The translations under genes were made by a program, and so were the position numbers. Below the pieces are notes generated by a model. That model searched no databases. It had not been told where the DNA came from and worked only from the letters and a program-made list of their open reading frames with translations. A stretch of 64,000 nt of DNA, from assembly GCF_001668725.1 (NCBI RefSeq), contig NZ_LZKL01000091.1:32873-96872 (forward strand), written 5' to 3'. This DNA comes from Mycobacterium sp. E787. GTDB taxonomy: Bacteria > Actinomycetota > Actinomycetes > Mycobacteriales > Mycobacteriaceae. This document shows, piece after piece, positions 8,882-17,157 of this stretch (position 1 is the first letter of the stretch; each line of letters begins with the position of its first letter).

Positions 8882-10753
8882 CCGCAACGGACGCAACAAC
8901 GCGTTCTTCTTGTAGTAGTGCTCCGCCATTCGCCGCATGATGTTGTCGAGCACGGTGACGGCGTCGTCGAGGTACGGGCCCTTGTTCAGCATCACGCACT
9001 CGGCCCGCTCGCTCATCGCCGCGTCGCTGATCTCCGCGCGCGACGGGTGCCCGGTCTTCGCGAGCTGCTCCAGTACCTGGGTCGCCCAGATCACCGGGAG
9101 GTGGGCGGCCTCGCACAGCCACAGAATCTCTTCCTGCAGCTCGGCCATCCGCTCGTAGCCACACTCGACGGCAAGATCGCCCCGGGCGATCATCACACCG
9201 ACCCGCGGCCGGCGCATCGCGGTGAGTAGTAGCTGGGGCAGGTGTTCGAAGGCGCGCCGGGTTTCGATCTTGAGCACGATGCCCAGATCGTCTCCACCGA
9301 GGCGATCGAGTTCACCCAGCAACCGCTCGACGTCGGCCGGGATGCGAACGAACGACATGTCGACCAGGTCCGCCAGTTCCACCACGGTGGACAGGTCGGC
9401 GACGTCGCGCTCGGTGAGCGCCGAGATCGGCAAGTCGGTGTCGGGCATGTTGATGCCCTTGCCCGCCTTCAGGCGGGCTTCGCCCTGCTCGGGGTGATCG
9501 ATGCGCACGGTGAGGACGTCACGGTCGACCGTGAGCACCCGCCCGCCGATCTTGCCGTCGTCGAAGTGGACCGCATCGCCCGGCTGGGCGTGGTCGAAGG
9601 CCTCCGGCAGCGTGCAACCGATCCGAGGGATGGCCTGGCCCCGGGCGACCGGGGCCGGTGAGCAGTCGCGGGTCAGCTGCAAGAGGCCGCCCGCGCGCAA
9701 TGCCAAGCTCTGCTCCGTCTCGGGGAGCGGGCCCACTTCGGTCGGTTCCCCGCCGCCGTCGGCCCGCAGCACCGTTCCGGTTTCCAGGTACGTGGTCTTG
9801 CGCGCGGTCAGCACGAAGCCACCCGAAGCGGGCTCGTCAACCACCTCGAGCGTCAGTCGACGCGCGGACCCGCGCGCGTCCCGCAAGACCAGTACGTCGC
9901 CGGCGGCGCGGCCGGCCAGCCACGGTCGCGGCACCGTGACCACCGTCATGCCGGCTTCGGGAGCGGGCATCGGTTCCTCGGTCGACGTCAGCCACGCCCG
10001 CGCCGGGGTGACGACCTGGCCGAGGGTGTCGCGCCGCGGACGCAGTTTGACAACACGGGGTCCCGGCTCCAGTGGACCGGTCCGTAGCTTTGGCCCCGCC
10101 AGATCCATTGCCACCAGGCATGTTTGACCCGAACGCGCCGCCGCGTCCCGGACGTGGTGCGCCATCGCCCGCCACGCCGGTGGATCGTCGTGTGCGCAAT
10201 TGATCCGTGCGATGTTCATTCCGCGCTGCACCAGCCCGCGGACCAAGTCGGCGTCGGTCGCGGCCTCCGAGGGGAGCGTGACCATGATGCGCGTCACGCG
10301 ATGCGGCGGCTGGGAGCCCAGCAACTCGACCGTGCGCCGCCGCAATATCTCCGGCCCCTGCTCGATGGGAACCGCCGACGGTGGCGGCGGCTGCCACTTT
10401 CCCGCCACGATGGCGGCGATCGCCGAGCGAACGGCTGAAAGCGTGGCCTGGACGTGTGATTCGCTGCGGCCCAGGGAAGAAAGGCCGAACACCGCCAGGC
10501 CCGTCTGCAGGTCCCGCAGGTCGAACTGGCGAATCGCCCAGTAGTGCACCAGGTTCCGCGCGCTCGGCCGGTGCTCGGGCGCGACGGCGGACAGCCATTC
10601 TGCCCAGGAGAGTTCGGCATCCGACAATCGGGCCAGCAGGCCGTCGACCCGGCCGAGCAGACCCACCAGTCGCCGGTCGCTGTCGGTCTCGGCCGACGGC
10701 CGTGCGCCGTGCGGGGTGCCCTGCAACCGGTCGGCCATGCGCTCACTGGGCAC
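8813..10753 (-). CDS. Pyruvate kinase-like protein with N-terminal extension
   Basis: A 646-residue pyruvate-kinase barrel protein. An unusual N-terminal region of about 150 residues precedes the barrel, which begins around RIMVTLPSEA. Core motifs are kept: GMNIARINCAH, MDLAGPKLRTG, the catalytic-Lys KIETR block, MIARGDLAVE and ATQVLEQL with SRAEISDAA. The C-terminal allosteric domain of ordinary pyruvate kinases is missing, because the protein ends soon after the barrel. GTG at 10753 has GAGGAG six bases upstream; a GTG at 10786 and ATG at 10738 are alternatives. Possible roles are phosphoenolpyruvate chemistry or a related phosphotransfer; it may not be the housekeeping enzyme. Its 3' end overlaps the convergent tetR gene. 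Confidence 0.85.
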   Translation of the reverse strand: MPSERMADRLQGTPHGARPSAETDSDRRLVGLLGRVDGLLARLSDAELSWAEWLSAVAPEHRPSARNLVHYWAIRQFDLRDLQTGLAVFGLSSLGRSESHVQATLSAVRSAIAAIVAGKWQPPPPSAVPIEQGPEILRRRTVELLGSQPPHRVTRIMVTLPSEAATDADLVRGLVQRGMNIARINCAHDDPPAWRAMAHHVRDAAARSGQTCLVAMDLAGPKLRTGPLEPGPRVVKLRPRRDTLGQVVTPARAWLTSTEEPMPAPEAGMTVVTVPRPWLAGRAAGDVLVLRDARGSARRLTLEVVDEPASGGFVLTARKTTYLETGTVLRADGGGEPTEVGPLPETEQSLALRAGGLLQLTRDCSPAPVARGQAIPRIGCTLPEAFDHAQPGDAVHFDDGKIGGRVLTVDRDVLTVRIDHPEQGEARLKAGKGINMPDTDLPISALTERDVADLSTVVELADLVDMSFVRIPADVERLLGELDRLGGDDLGIVLKIETRRAFEHLPQLLLTAMRRPRVGVMIARGDLAVECGYERMAELQEEILWLCEAAHLPVIWATQVLEQLAKTGHPSRAEISDAAMSERAECVMLNKGPYLDDAVTVLDNIMRRMAEHYYKKNALLRPLRSWSAARPERFDDESGGAFGPAP

Positions 10754-10992
10754 GACGGGCTCCTCGCTTCGTGGGCTTGCGGCCACACAGTGTTAACGTC
10801 TCCGTAACGGTTCTTGATGCGAATCACCAAGGCAGACATGAGATTAGTCGCGTTTCGCCGGGTTTCGGCAGAGGAATTGGTCCCGAATCCGCCAGGCCCG
10901 GGCGGCGCACCGCGGGAACCGACCGGCACACGTCGCCGGCCGCGTTCGGGCTCCCGTTAAGCTTTGGCGGGTTCTACGCCTGAGGAGCGGCC

Positions 10993-12072
10993 GTGGACGA
11001 AGATTGTCTGAAGCTCACCACATATCTGGCCGAGCGGCGACGAACCGACGAAGGCTTCGTCTCCGACGTGCTGCTCCGCCTCTATGCGCAGCACCGCATC
11101 GCCTGCGGCGTGGTGTTGCGTGGCATCGGCGGATTCGGCACGGGGCGCCACCTGCGGACGGATGAGTCGCTGACGCTGTCCGAGGATCCGCCGGTGGCGA
11201 TCGTCGCGGTCGACTCCAAATCAAAGATCGAGGCGCTGCTCGACCCGGTACTGGCCATCAAGCAGCGCGGCCTGCTCACCCTGGAACGCGCGCGTCTGCT
11301 GCGCGACGAGCTCGCGCCGATGGAGCTCCCTGACGAGTTGCGTGAGGCGGTCAAGTTGACGATTTACGTAGGCCGCAAAGAGCGCGTCGACGGTGTGCCG
11401 GCCTACATCGCCGTCTGCGACCTGATGCACCGCCGCCGCATCGCCGGGGCATCGGTGTTCCTGGGTGTCGACGGCGTCACTCACGGACAGCGGCACCGCG
11501 CGCGTTTCTTCGGCCGCAACGCCAACGTGCCGATGATGGTCGTGGCCGTGGGGCACGGCGACCGGATCGGTCCGCTGCTGCCTGAACTCGGCAAGCTGCT
11601 GGGGCGGCCGATGTTCACGCTCGAACGCGTGCGGGTGTGCAAGCGCGACGGCGAGTTACTGGAACGGCCGCATGCCTTGCCCGGCGTCGACGAACATGGC
11701 CTGCCGTTGTGGCAGAAGCTGATGATCTACACGTCCGAGTCGGCCCTGCACGGCGGGCTGCCGATCCACCGCGCGATCGTCCAGCGGCTCCGTCAGCGTG
11801 AAACGCCCGACGGCGCGACGGTGATCCGCGGGATCTGGGGTTACCACGGGGACCACCAACCCCACGGTGACAAGCTGCTCTCGCTGCGCCGTCGCGTCCC
11901 CGTGGTCACGATCGTCATCGACACGCCGGCCAACATCGCCGAGTGCTTCGACGTGGTCGACGAACTCACCCGCGACGAGGGGCTGGTGACGAGCGAAATG
12001 GTGCCCGCTGTGGTGTCAGACGAGGGCGATGGCGGCGAGGGCGGACCGCCCATGGCCAACCATCGCTATTGA
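10993..12072 (+). CDS. Protein with three tandem DUF190 (PII-like) domains
   Basis: A 359-residue cytosolic protein made of three DUF190 units: residues about 5-100 (KLTTYLAERRRTDEGF...), 115-222 (KLTIYVGRKERVDGVPAY...) and 238-345 (KLMIYTSESALHGGLPIH...). Each has the LxIY strand, a conserved central Gly block (GIGGFGTG / GVDGVTHG / GIWGYHGD) and the PVxxVxVD strand. DUF190 proteins have a PII-like fold and PII proteins are trimers, so this looks like a trimer in one chain. GTG at 10993 is preceded by GAGGAG. Many DUF190 genes accompany crcB fluoride channels; none is seen here. The ligand is unknown. Confidence 0.85.
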   Translation: MDEDCLKLTTYLAERRRTDEGFVSDVLLRLYAQHRIACGVVLRGIGGFGTGRHLRTDESLTLSEDPPVAIVAVDSKSKIEALLDPVLAIKQRGLLTLERARLLRDELAPMELPDELREAVKLTIYVGRKERVDGVPAYIAVCDLMHRRRIAGASVFLGVDGVTHGQRHRARFFGRNANVPMMVVAVGHGDRIGPLLPELGKLLGRPMFTLERVRVCKRDGELLERPHALPGVDEHGLPLWQKLMIYTSESALHGGLPIHRAIVQRLRQRETPDGATVIRGIWGYHGDHQPHGDKLLSLRRRVPVVTIVIDTPANIAECFDVVDELTRDEGLVTSEMVPAVVSDEGDGGEGGPPMANHRY

Positions 12073-12085
12073 GCGATCGGCTCAA
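12069..12085. terminator. Weak hairpin between convergent genes
   Basis: A 6-bp stem TTGAGC / GCTCAA with a 5-base loop starts inside the stop codon of the triple-DUF190 gene and lies in the gap to the convergent aldolase gene. There is no T-run. It may serve as a minimal bidirectional terminator, but the evidence is only position and symmetry. Confidence 0.3.
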
Positions 12086-12131
12086 ACCGCCGCGGTGCGA
12101 ATGAATTTCGCAGTAGTCGCCCGTCCCGGCC

Positions 12132-13025
12132 TCAGCCGCCGACCGACGCGTCGTAGATCGACTGGATCGACTTGTCCAGCGTGGCGTTGAACTGCTCGTC
12201 GGACTGGTCGACCGAAAGCCCCTCGGTCAGCGCGCGGCTGAAGCTGGCGATCAGCCCCGTGTTCTTCGCCAGCAGCGCGTTGGCCTCGTCGCGCGAGTAG
12301 CCACCGGAGAGGGCGACGACCCGCATCACCTTCGGGTGCTCGATGAGGGGGCGGTAGAAGTTGACCTCGGTGGGCAGGCTCAGCTTGAGCATCACGCGCT
12401 GCCCGTCCGGCACCGCTTCGAGCTGCTTGGTGATCTCGTCCCGCAGGATGTCCTCGGTCTGCGCCTTGTCCGGGATCGAGATGGTGACCTCGGGTTCGAT
12501 GATGGGCACCAGGCCGTGCGACAACACCTGACGGGCGAGCTCGAACTGCTGGGCGACCACCGCGGCGATGCCCTTCTGGTTGGCCCCGCCGATCACCGAC
12601 CGCTCCTTGGTGCCGAAGACACCCTTGCTCACGGCCCGCTCCAACAGGTCGTCCAAGCCCGGGATCGGCTTCATCACCTGCACATCGTCGGACGCCTCGG
12701 CCAGGCCCTTGTCGATTTTGAGGATCGGCACCACGCCCTTGGTCTCCCAGAGGTAGGTGGTCGACGGCTTGCCCTCGATGTCGCGGTCCATCGTCTGCTC
12801 GAACAGGATCGCCGCCAGCACCCGGTCGCCGTTGAACGCCGGAGAGGTGATGATCCGCGAGCGCATCTCGTGGATCAGGTCGAACATCTCCTCCTCGGAG
12901 GAGTACGCGTCCTCCTGGATGCCGTACAGGCGCAGCGCCTTGGGCGTCGAGCCCCCGCTCTGGTCGAGCGCTGCGATGAATCCCTTGCCCGATGTCATCC
13001 GGTCGGCTTGCTGCTGGTTCGGCAT
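12132..13025 (-). CDS. Class I fructose-bisphosphate aldolase
   Basis: A 297-residue Schiff-base (metal-independent) fructose-1,6-bisphosphate aldolase acting in glycolysis and gluconeogenesis. The N-terminal block FIAALDQSGGSTPKAL and the internal KGVVPILKIDKGL are typical of the class. The Schiff-base lysine is expected at K214 in MLKLSLP, and Ser/Gly phosphate-binding residues are in VALSGGYSRDEAN. Mycobacteria usually also have a class II zinc enzyme, so this would be the alternative isozyme. It stands alone and is convergent with the DUF190 gene. Confidence 0.93.
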   Translation of the reverse strand: MPNQQQADRMTSGKGFIAALDQSGGSTPKALRLYGIQEDAYSSEEEMFDLIHEMRSRIITSPAFNGDRVLAAILFEQTMDRDIEGKPSTTYLWETKGVVPILKIDKGLAEASDDVQVMKPIPGLDDLLERAVSKGVFGTKERSVIGGANQKGIAAVVAQQFELARQVLSHGLVPIIEPEVTISIPDKAQTEDILRDEITKQLEAVPDGQRVMLKLSLPTEVNFYRPLIEHPKVMRVVALSGGYSRDEANALLAKNTGLIASFSRALTEGLSVDQSDEQFNATLDKSIQSIYDASVGG

Positions 13026-13300
13026 GGAACTTCCCCACTCCCTCGTGGCACTGTCGGGTGCCGATCATATTCGTCTCATCGGGGCGCGAGCAGGCAGGCC
13101 ATCACCAGGACTGGGCAAGCTGGTCTCGCCCGAACACCCCGCGTATACCCGCTGCGGTCCTCACTTCAGCGCGGCTTCAGCGCGTCCATGACCTCGTCCG
13201 CGCTGCGGATGGCACCTTCCCGCCCTCGGAGACGAAGCCGTTGTACGGGTCGATCGCGGCCGGTGAGGTCCCTCTCGTAGGTCACGCCGTCACATGCTGA

Positions 13301-13894
13301 TCAGCGGCGTTCATCCGGCTCTTGCCGGGTGGCGCGTCCGGTGGGCCAGACCGCCATCCGGTCCAGGAGCCCGTCGCGCAGCACCAGCGTGTGGAACAGC
13401 ACCGCGCAGACGTGCGCGGTGAACGTCAGGAACAGCAGGAACGCGCCCACGTTGTGGGCCTGGCGGAGCACCGCGTACAGGTCGAGGTTGTGCGGCGCGA
13501 TGCCCGGCAGGTGAACCGGCCCGGCCAGGGTGATGGGGAACCGCGCCGCCGACAGCATTGCCCACCCGATCAGTGGCTGCAGCAGCAACAGCGCGTACAG
13601 CAGATATTCCGACCACGACGCGATGCGGCGTTCGGCGCGGCTCATGGTGGCCAGGAACGGTGGCAGCCGGTGGGTGAGCCGGTTCACCAGCCGCACGACG
13701 GCGAACGCGAGGATCAACACCCCCAACGGTCGATGAATGGCCAGCAGCAGCGGGTAGTAGCTCAACGAGGCGATCATGATCACTCCGATGAGCAGCTGCA
13801 CGATCACCATCGGCGCCATCAGCCAGTGCAGTATCCGCGAGGGAAGCGCGAAACGCTTTGGCGCGGTGGTGGTTTCGTTCGCCTGGGTGGTCAT
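13301..13894 (-). CDS. Cytochrome b561 (CybB-type membrane electron carrier)
   Basis: A 197-residue integral membrane di-haem cytochrome b561. Four hydrophobic segments are visible (about 25-45, 52-72, 95-118 and 155-180), with haem-ligand histidines in RILHWLMAP, LAIHRPLG, RQAHNVGA and FTAHVCAVLFH. It would pass electrons from the quinone pool or an external donor. The start overlaps the stop of the catalase-related peroxidase by 4 bp (ATGA), so the two are co-translated. The pairing suggests that the cytochrome supplies electrons to the exported peroxidase. Confidence 0.88.
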   Translation of the reverse strand: MTTQANETTTAPKRFALPSRILHWLMAPMVIVQLLIGVIMIASLSYYPLLLAIHRPLGVLILAFAVVRLVNRLTHRLPPFLATMSRAERRIASWSEYLLYALLLLQPLIGWAMLSAARFPITLAGPVHLPGIAPHNLDLYAVLRQAHNVGAFLLFLTFTAHVCAVLFHTLVLRDGLLDRMAVWPTGRATRQEPDERR

Positions 13895-15030
13895 GCGAGC
13901 ACCCGGGCCACGTTGACCTGGCTGGGCGACTTGGGCTCCTCGGCGCGGCGTGTGAACGAGCGCGCGTAGACCGCCGATCTCGCCGGCGGCAGCGGATCGT
14001 CGGACGCGGTGATGCCGTCCGGTAGCACCAGCGGGTCGAAATTGATGTCGCGGGCGTTCCCGGCCTCCTCGGTCTGCACCGCGGTGATGGTGATGGTGCC
14101 GGCGTCGATGGACCGCCGCGATTGCGGCCACGGCTTGGTGGCGTCGTTGGTCGGGTCGCCCGGCTCGCCGATCGTGAGCATCAGCCGCCAGTTCAGGGGT
14201 CGCTGAGCCAGCGTCCGGATGAGGTCGTCGAACAGGTAGTCCTTGCCGCGCGGTGGTTGCGGTGCCCCGGCGCCGCCGGCATCCTGCGGGACCACCGACC
14301 AACGCACCGGAACGGTGGCGCCGGCGCCGTTGGTGAACCAGAAGGCGTTCAGCCCGTAGAACGTGCTGCCCGCGAACCCGGCGCTGGGCGGTGACTGCTT
14401 GATGATCTTCATCGCGGCGACGGTTTCGGGATGCCGATCGAGGAATGCGGCCATCTTCTGCGGGTCGGCCTTGCCCGTTCCAGGCTGCGGTTTCGACGCG
14501 AGGATCCGCTCATAGAAGCCCTCGGGGGTGCTGTCGGTGAACACGGGCAGGTTGATCATCGCGGTGCGCCACTGCTGGCCGCCCGCCTCGAACAACAGGC
14601 CGAGCCCGCGCACGGTGTCGGGCTTGTCGGGCTGGTCCGGCAGGCCGCCGCCCAGCGAAAACCGGCCGACGAGCGGAACGGTGCCCGCCCGGAAGACCGC
14701 GGCCCGGCAGATGGCCGCGCCCGCCCCGTTGCTCGCGAAAGATCCGGTGGCGGCCAGCCCTTTGGCATGGTTTCGCCGGAAGCCGTCGTGGCGGCCGTAG
14801 ATGGCTTCGAAGCGATCGGCGAACCTCGAGGGGGTGGGCGGCGTCCACGTGTCCGGCCGCAGCCAGCCGCCGGCGTAGGCGAACCCGCCCACATCCACCG
14901 CCGCGAAGCCGGCGACGGCACCCAGGCCGAGCAACGCGCTTCGTCGGGTCAGGGCGACGCGGCGGGGAGGCGCGGGCTTGATGTCAGCGGTTTCGTCGTC
15001 GGGCCTGCCATCGTGATCGCCGGGCTCCAT
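13891..15030 (-). CDS. Tat-exported catalase-related peroxidase
   Basis: A 379-residue minimal catalase-fold haem protein of the catalase-related peroxidase (SrpA-like) group. It starts with a twin-arginine signal (TRRSALLGLGAVAGF, about residues 29-43), so it folds in the cytosol and is exported. After it come the short catalase core blocks RNHAKGLAATGSF, VGRFSLGGGLPDQPDKPDTVRGLG and FYGLNAFWFTN. These small catalases mostly act as peroxidases on organic peroxides. ATG at 15030 has AAAGGA upstream; a start at 15051 is possible. It is the first gene of a two-gene operon with cytochrome b561. Confidence 0.88.
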   Translation of the reverse strand: MEPGDHDGRPDDETADIKPAPPRRVALTRRSALLGLGAVAGFAAVDVGGFAYAGGWLRPDTWTPPTPSRFADRFEAIYGRHDGFRRNHAKGLAATGSFASNGAGAAICRAAVFRAGTVPLVGRFSLGGGLPDQPDKPDTVRGLGLLFEAGGQQWRTAMINLPVFTDSTPEGFYERILASKPQPGTGKADPQKMAAFLDRHPETVAAMKIIKQSPPSAGFAGSTFYGLNAFWFTNGAGATVPVRWSVVPQDAGGAGAPQPPRGKDYLFDDLIRTLAQRPLNWRLMLTIGEPGDPTNDATKPWPQSRRSIDAGTITITAVQTEEAGNARDINFDPLVLPDGITASDDPLPPARSAVYARSFTRRAEEPKSPSQVNVARVLA

Positions 15031-15396
15031 GCCCACCGTCCTTTCCCGCATATCCGGGCCTAGCCGCACAGCCTGGGAACGAACTCGGTGGTCGCATTCA
15101 CCCACGGGAGGCTGCCGTGCGCAACTTTTGCGGCGGTCGTGGCGCACACCCGGACCACGTCGGGGCGCCGGGATTCGTTCAGTCGGGTTGGTCACAGCGC
15201 GACGGCTGCAAGCGCCGTTTTCGGCATGGCTTAAAATCGACTGAGCACGTGCGGCTGCGCCTCCGCCTAGCGGTGCAGAAGAGATGGAGTGTTTCGCCCC
15301 AGAAGGGCGTATTACGCGGGTTGAGTCGACAGCCCCGGCTTGGCAATGGCTGTTTGATTCTCGGTGTCCCGGGCGGGGCGAATGTGAGTGAGAAGC
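15031..15396. promoter_or_regulatory. Divergent intergenic region upstream of catalase-related and STAS genes
   Basis: This 366-bp gap shows no gene with mycobacterial codon bias. A small perfect palindrome, GCGTA-T-TACGC at 15307-15317, lies 80-90 bp before the STAS start. I looked for a SigF-type promoter (GTTT, 15-17 bp, GGGTA) and found no match with correct spacing. Confidence 0.35.
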
Positions 15397-15774
15397 ATGA
15401 TCGAACAATCCGGCAATTCAGTCGATCCGACGACCTTTGAGGTGGGAAAAGACCAGGTAGACGGCGCGGTCGTGCTCACCGTCTCCGGCGAGGTGGACAT
15501 GCTCAGCGCACCTCAGTTGGCCGAGGCGATACGCACCACACTGGCCGCCGGACCGCCGGCGCTGGTCATTGACCTGACCAAAGTGGACTTTCTGGCCTCC
15601 GCCGGGATGACGGTCCTGGTGACGGCGCAGGCCGAGGTCGCGCCACCCACCCAGTTCGCGGTCGTCGCGAACGGGCCGGCCACCAGCAGACCCATCAAGC
15701 TCATGGGACTGGACAGCATCTTGTCGCTCTACAGCACGCTCGACAGCGCGCTGAGCCGCATCGCCGGTGGTTGA
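15397..15774 (+). CDS. STAS-domain anti-sigma factor antagonist
   Basis: A 125-residue single STAS domain of the SpoIIAA/RsbV type. Its beta strand-helix pattern runs from GAVVLTVSGEVDML through LVIDLTKVDFLASAGMTVLV; the Ser in LASAGM is the expected phosphorylation site. It would bind an anti-sigma kinase and free a sigma factor. The next gene, 17 bp away on the same strand, encodes such a kinase. ATG at 15397 was chosen; an in-frame GTG lies three codons earlier. The partner sigma factor is not in the window. Confidence 0.88.
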   Translation: MIEQSGNSVDPTTFEVGKDQVDGAVVLTVSGEVDMLSAPQLAEAIRTTLAAGPPALVIDLTKVDFLASAGMTVLVTAQAEVAPPTQFAVVANGPATSRPIKLMGLDSILSLYSTLDSALSRIAGG

Positions 15775-15791
15775 ACCTCGAGCGAGTGAGG

Positions 15792-16307
15792 ATGCCAAGG
15801 GGACATAGTGGGGACATGGGGCGCTTTGAAGACGGGCCGGACGAGGTGTCCGACGTCGACGACCGATCCCGCTTCGTACGCCGGCGCCTGCCCGCCGATG
15901 CGCGAAGCGCGGCCCGGACGCGTGCGGAGTTCCGGCTTTGGCTCGACCGGCACTTCGCCCTGGGCGCAGAGCGAACCAACGACCTGCTACTCGCGGTGAA
16001 CGAAGCGTTGGCGAACGCCGCGGAATTCGCGTACCTGGACGCCCCGCGGCGCGGCGGCGTGGAACTCAGCGCGGCCTACGACCACGACGCCGACACGCTC
16101 ACCGTCACCATCACCGACCGAGGCCGTTGGCGTCCGACCCGCCCCGAGCCGGTCGCCCTGCCGCCCCAACCGCAGATCCGCGGTCGCGGCATCCCGCTGA
16201 TGCGGGCGCTCGCCGACCGGGTGACCATCGACCGCACCCCACCGGGGACGCGGGTCACCCTGGTCTGGACGGGGCTGTCGCGGCGCAACCAGCGGTCCAG
16301 TGCCTGA
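15792..16307 (+). CDS. Anti-sigma factor serine kinase (HATPase_c_2)
   Basis: An RsbW/SpoIIAB-like GHKL ATPase of about 171 residues. The N-box LLLAVNEALANAAEFAY, the G1-like VTITDRGRWRP and the G2-like RGRGIPLMRALADRV are clear. It should phosphorylate the STAS protein encoded immediately upstream and bind a sigma factor. ATG codons at 15792 and 15816 are both possible starts; neither has a strong ribosome site, as expected for a translationally coupled second gene. The absence of an adjacent sigma gene means its target is encoded elsewhere. Confidence 0.85.
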   Translation: MPRGHSGDMGRFEDGPDEVSDVDDRSRFVRRRLPADARSAARTRAEFRLWLDRHFALGAERTNDLLLAVNEALANAAEFAYLDAPRRGGVELSAAYDHDADTLTVTITDRGRWRPTRPEPVALPPQPQIRGRGIPLMRALADRVTIDRTPPGTRVTLVWTGLSRRNQRSSA

Positions 16308-16436
16308 ACAGTGCTCGCCCGTGCTGGAGGGCTGACCGCTTGTGCCGCAACATCATTCGTCGGCGCTCGTTCGGCCTGCGGATACCCCGCACATCAGATA
16401 GCGAAGTAGCACAACACATCCCGTAGCATCGGCGCC

Positions 16437-17072
16437 ATGGAGCCGAGCCGGTGGTGGGGCGACGACCGCGCCATCCTCGACGACGAGGAGGCCCGCAGAC
16501 GAATCCTCGACGCCGCCGGCCGCTGCATCGTCCGCCGCGGCAACACCCAGTTCCGGATGGGCGAAGTGGCCGACGAGGCCGGGGTGTCGCGGTCCACGGT
16601 ATACCGGTACTTCCCGGGCCGCGGCGATGTCCTGCTGGGCCTGATGCTGATGCGGGTGGACCGGGCGCTCGGTGATCTGGTGCGCTCATTGCCGGCGCCC
16701 GACGACCCCGTCCGCTCCGTGCCCGAGATGGTCCTGGCGCGGGTGGAGTCGGTGGACGGCAATCCGCTGAACGAGGCGCTGTTCGCCGCCGAGAGCACCG
16801 CGGTGGCCACGGCCCTGGAGAAGGGTTCGGAACCCGTCGTGCAGCTGCTATTGCGACACTACGAGCCCTTGCTGGACCGGTGGAAAGCGGCAGGGCGCCT
16901 CTACGACGATCTCGAGCCCCGGTCGATCGTGCAGTGGTTGCACGCCACGACGCTGTTCTTGCTGGCTCCGTCCTGGCGGCACCGGCCGGTGGCCGACAAG
17001 CGCAAGTTCGTCGAGCAATTCGTGGTGCGGGCCATGGTGCCAACAATCAGACAAAAACCCGGTATTGTCTGA
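16437..17072 (+). CDS. TetR/AcrR family transcriptional regulator
   Basis: A 211-residue TetR repressor with the HTH block RMGEVADEAGVSRSTVYRYF at about residues 41-60. Its C-terminal domain (WLHATTLFLLAPSW) is like those of mycobacterial lipid-gene regulators. An inverted repeat overlaps its 3' end, just upstream of the APH-fold gene on the same strand. It may also be the regulator that reads the palindrome at 18388-18410, but that is unproven. Confidence 0.88.
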   Translation: MEPSRWWGDDRAILDDEEARRRILDAAGRCIVRRGNTQFRMGEVADEAGVSRSTVYRYFPGRGDVLLGLMLMRVDRALGDLVRSLPAPDDPVRSVPEMVLARVESVDGNPLNEALFAAESTAVATALEKGSEPVVQLLLRHYEPLLDRWKAAGRLYDDLEPRSIVQWLHATTLFLLAPSWRHRPVADKRKFVEQFVVRAMVPTIRQKPGIV

Positions 17073-17100
17073 AGTTCGGACGTAAGTCTGGTTTCGTCCG
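17048..17100. promoter_or_regulatory. Two adjacent inverted repeats before the APH-fold gene
   Basis: Two dyads lie between the TetR stop and the phosphotransferase start: CAGACAA-N10-TTGTCTG at 17048-17071 and CGGACG-N12-CGTCCG at 17077-17100. The related half-sites (CAGAC, GGAC, GTCTG) suggest operator copies for a TetR-type protein rather than a terminator, since neither stem is followed by a T-run. The upstream tetR gene is the obvious candidate. Confidence 0.45.
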
Positions 17101-17157
17101 ACGGGCCGCGGTGCCGATTCCGCGACCCCACTCGCCGGTGACGCATGCGCAGGACGG

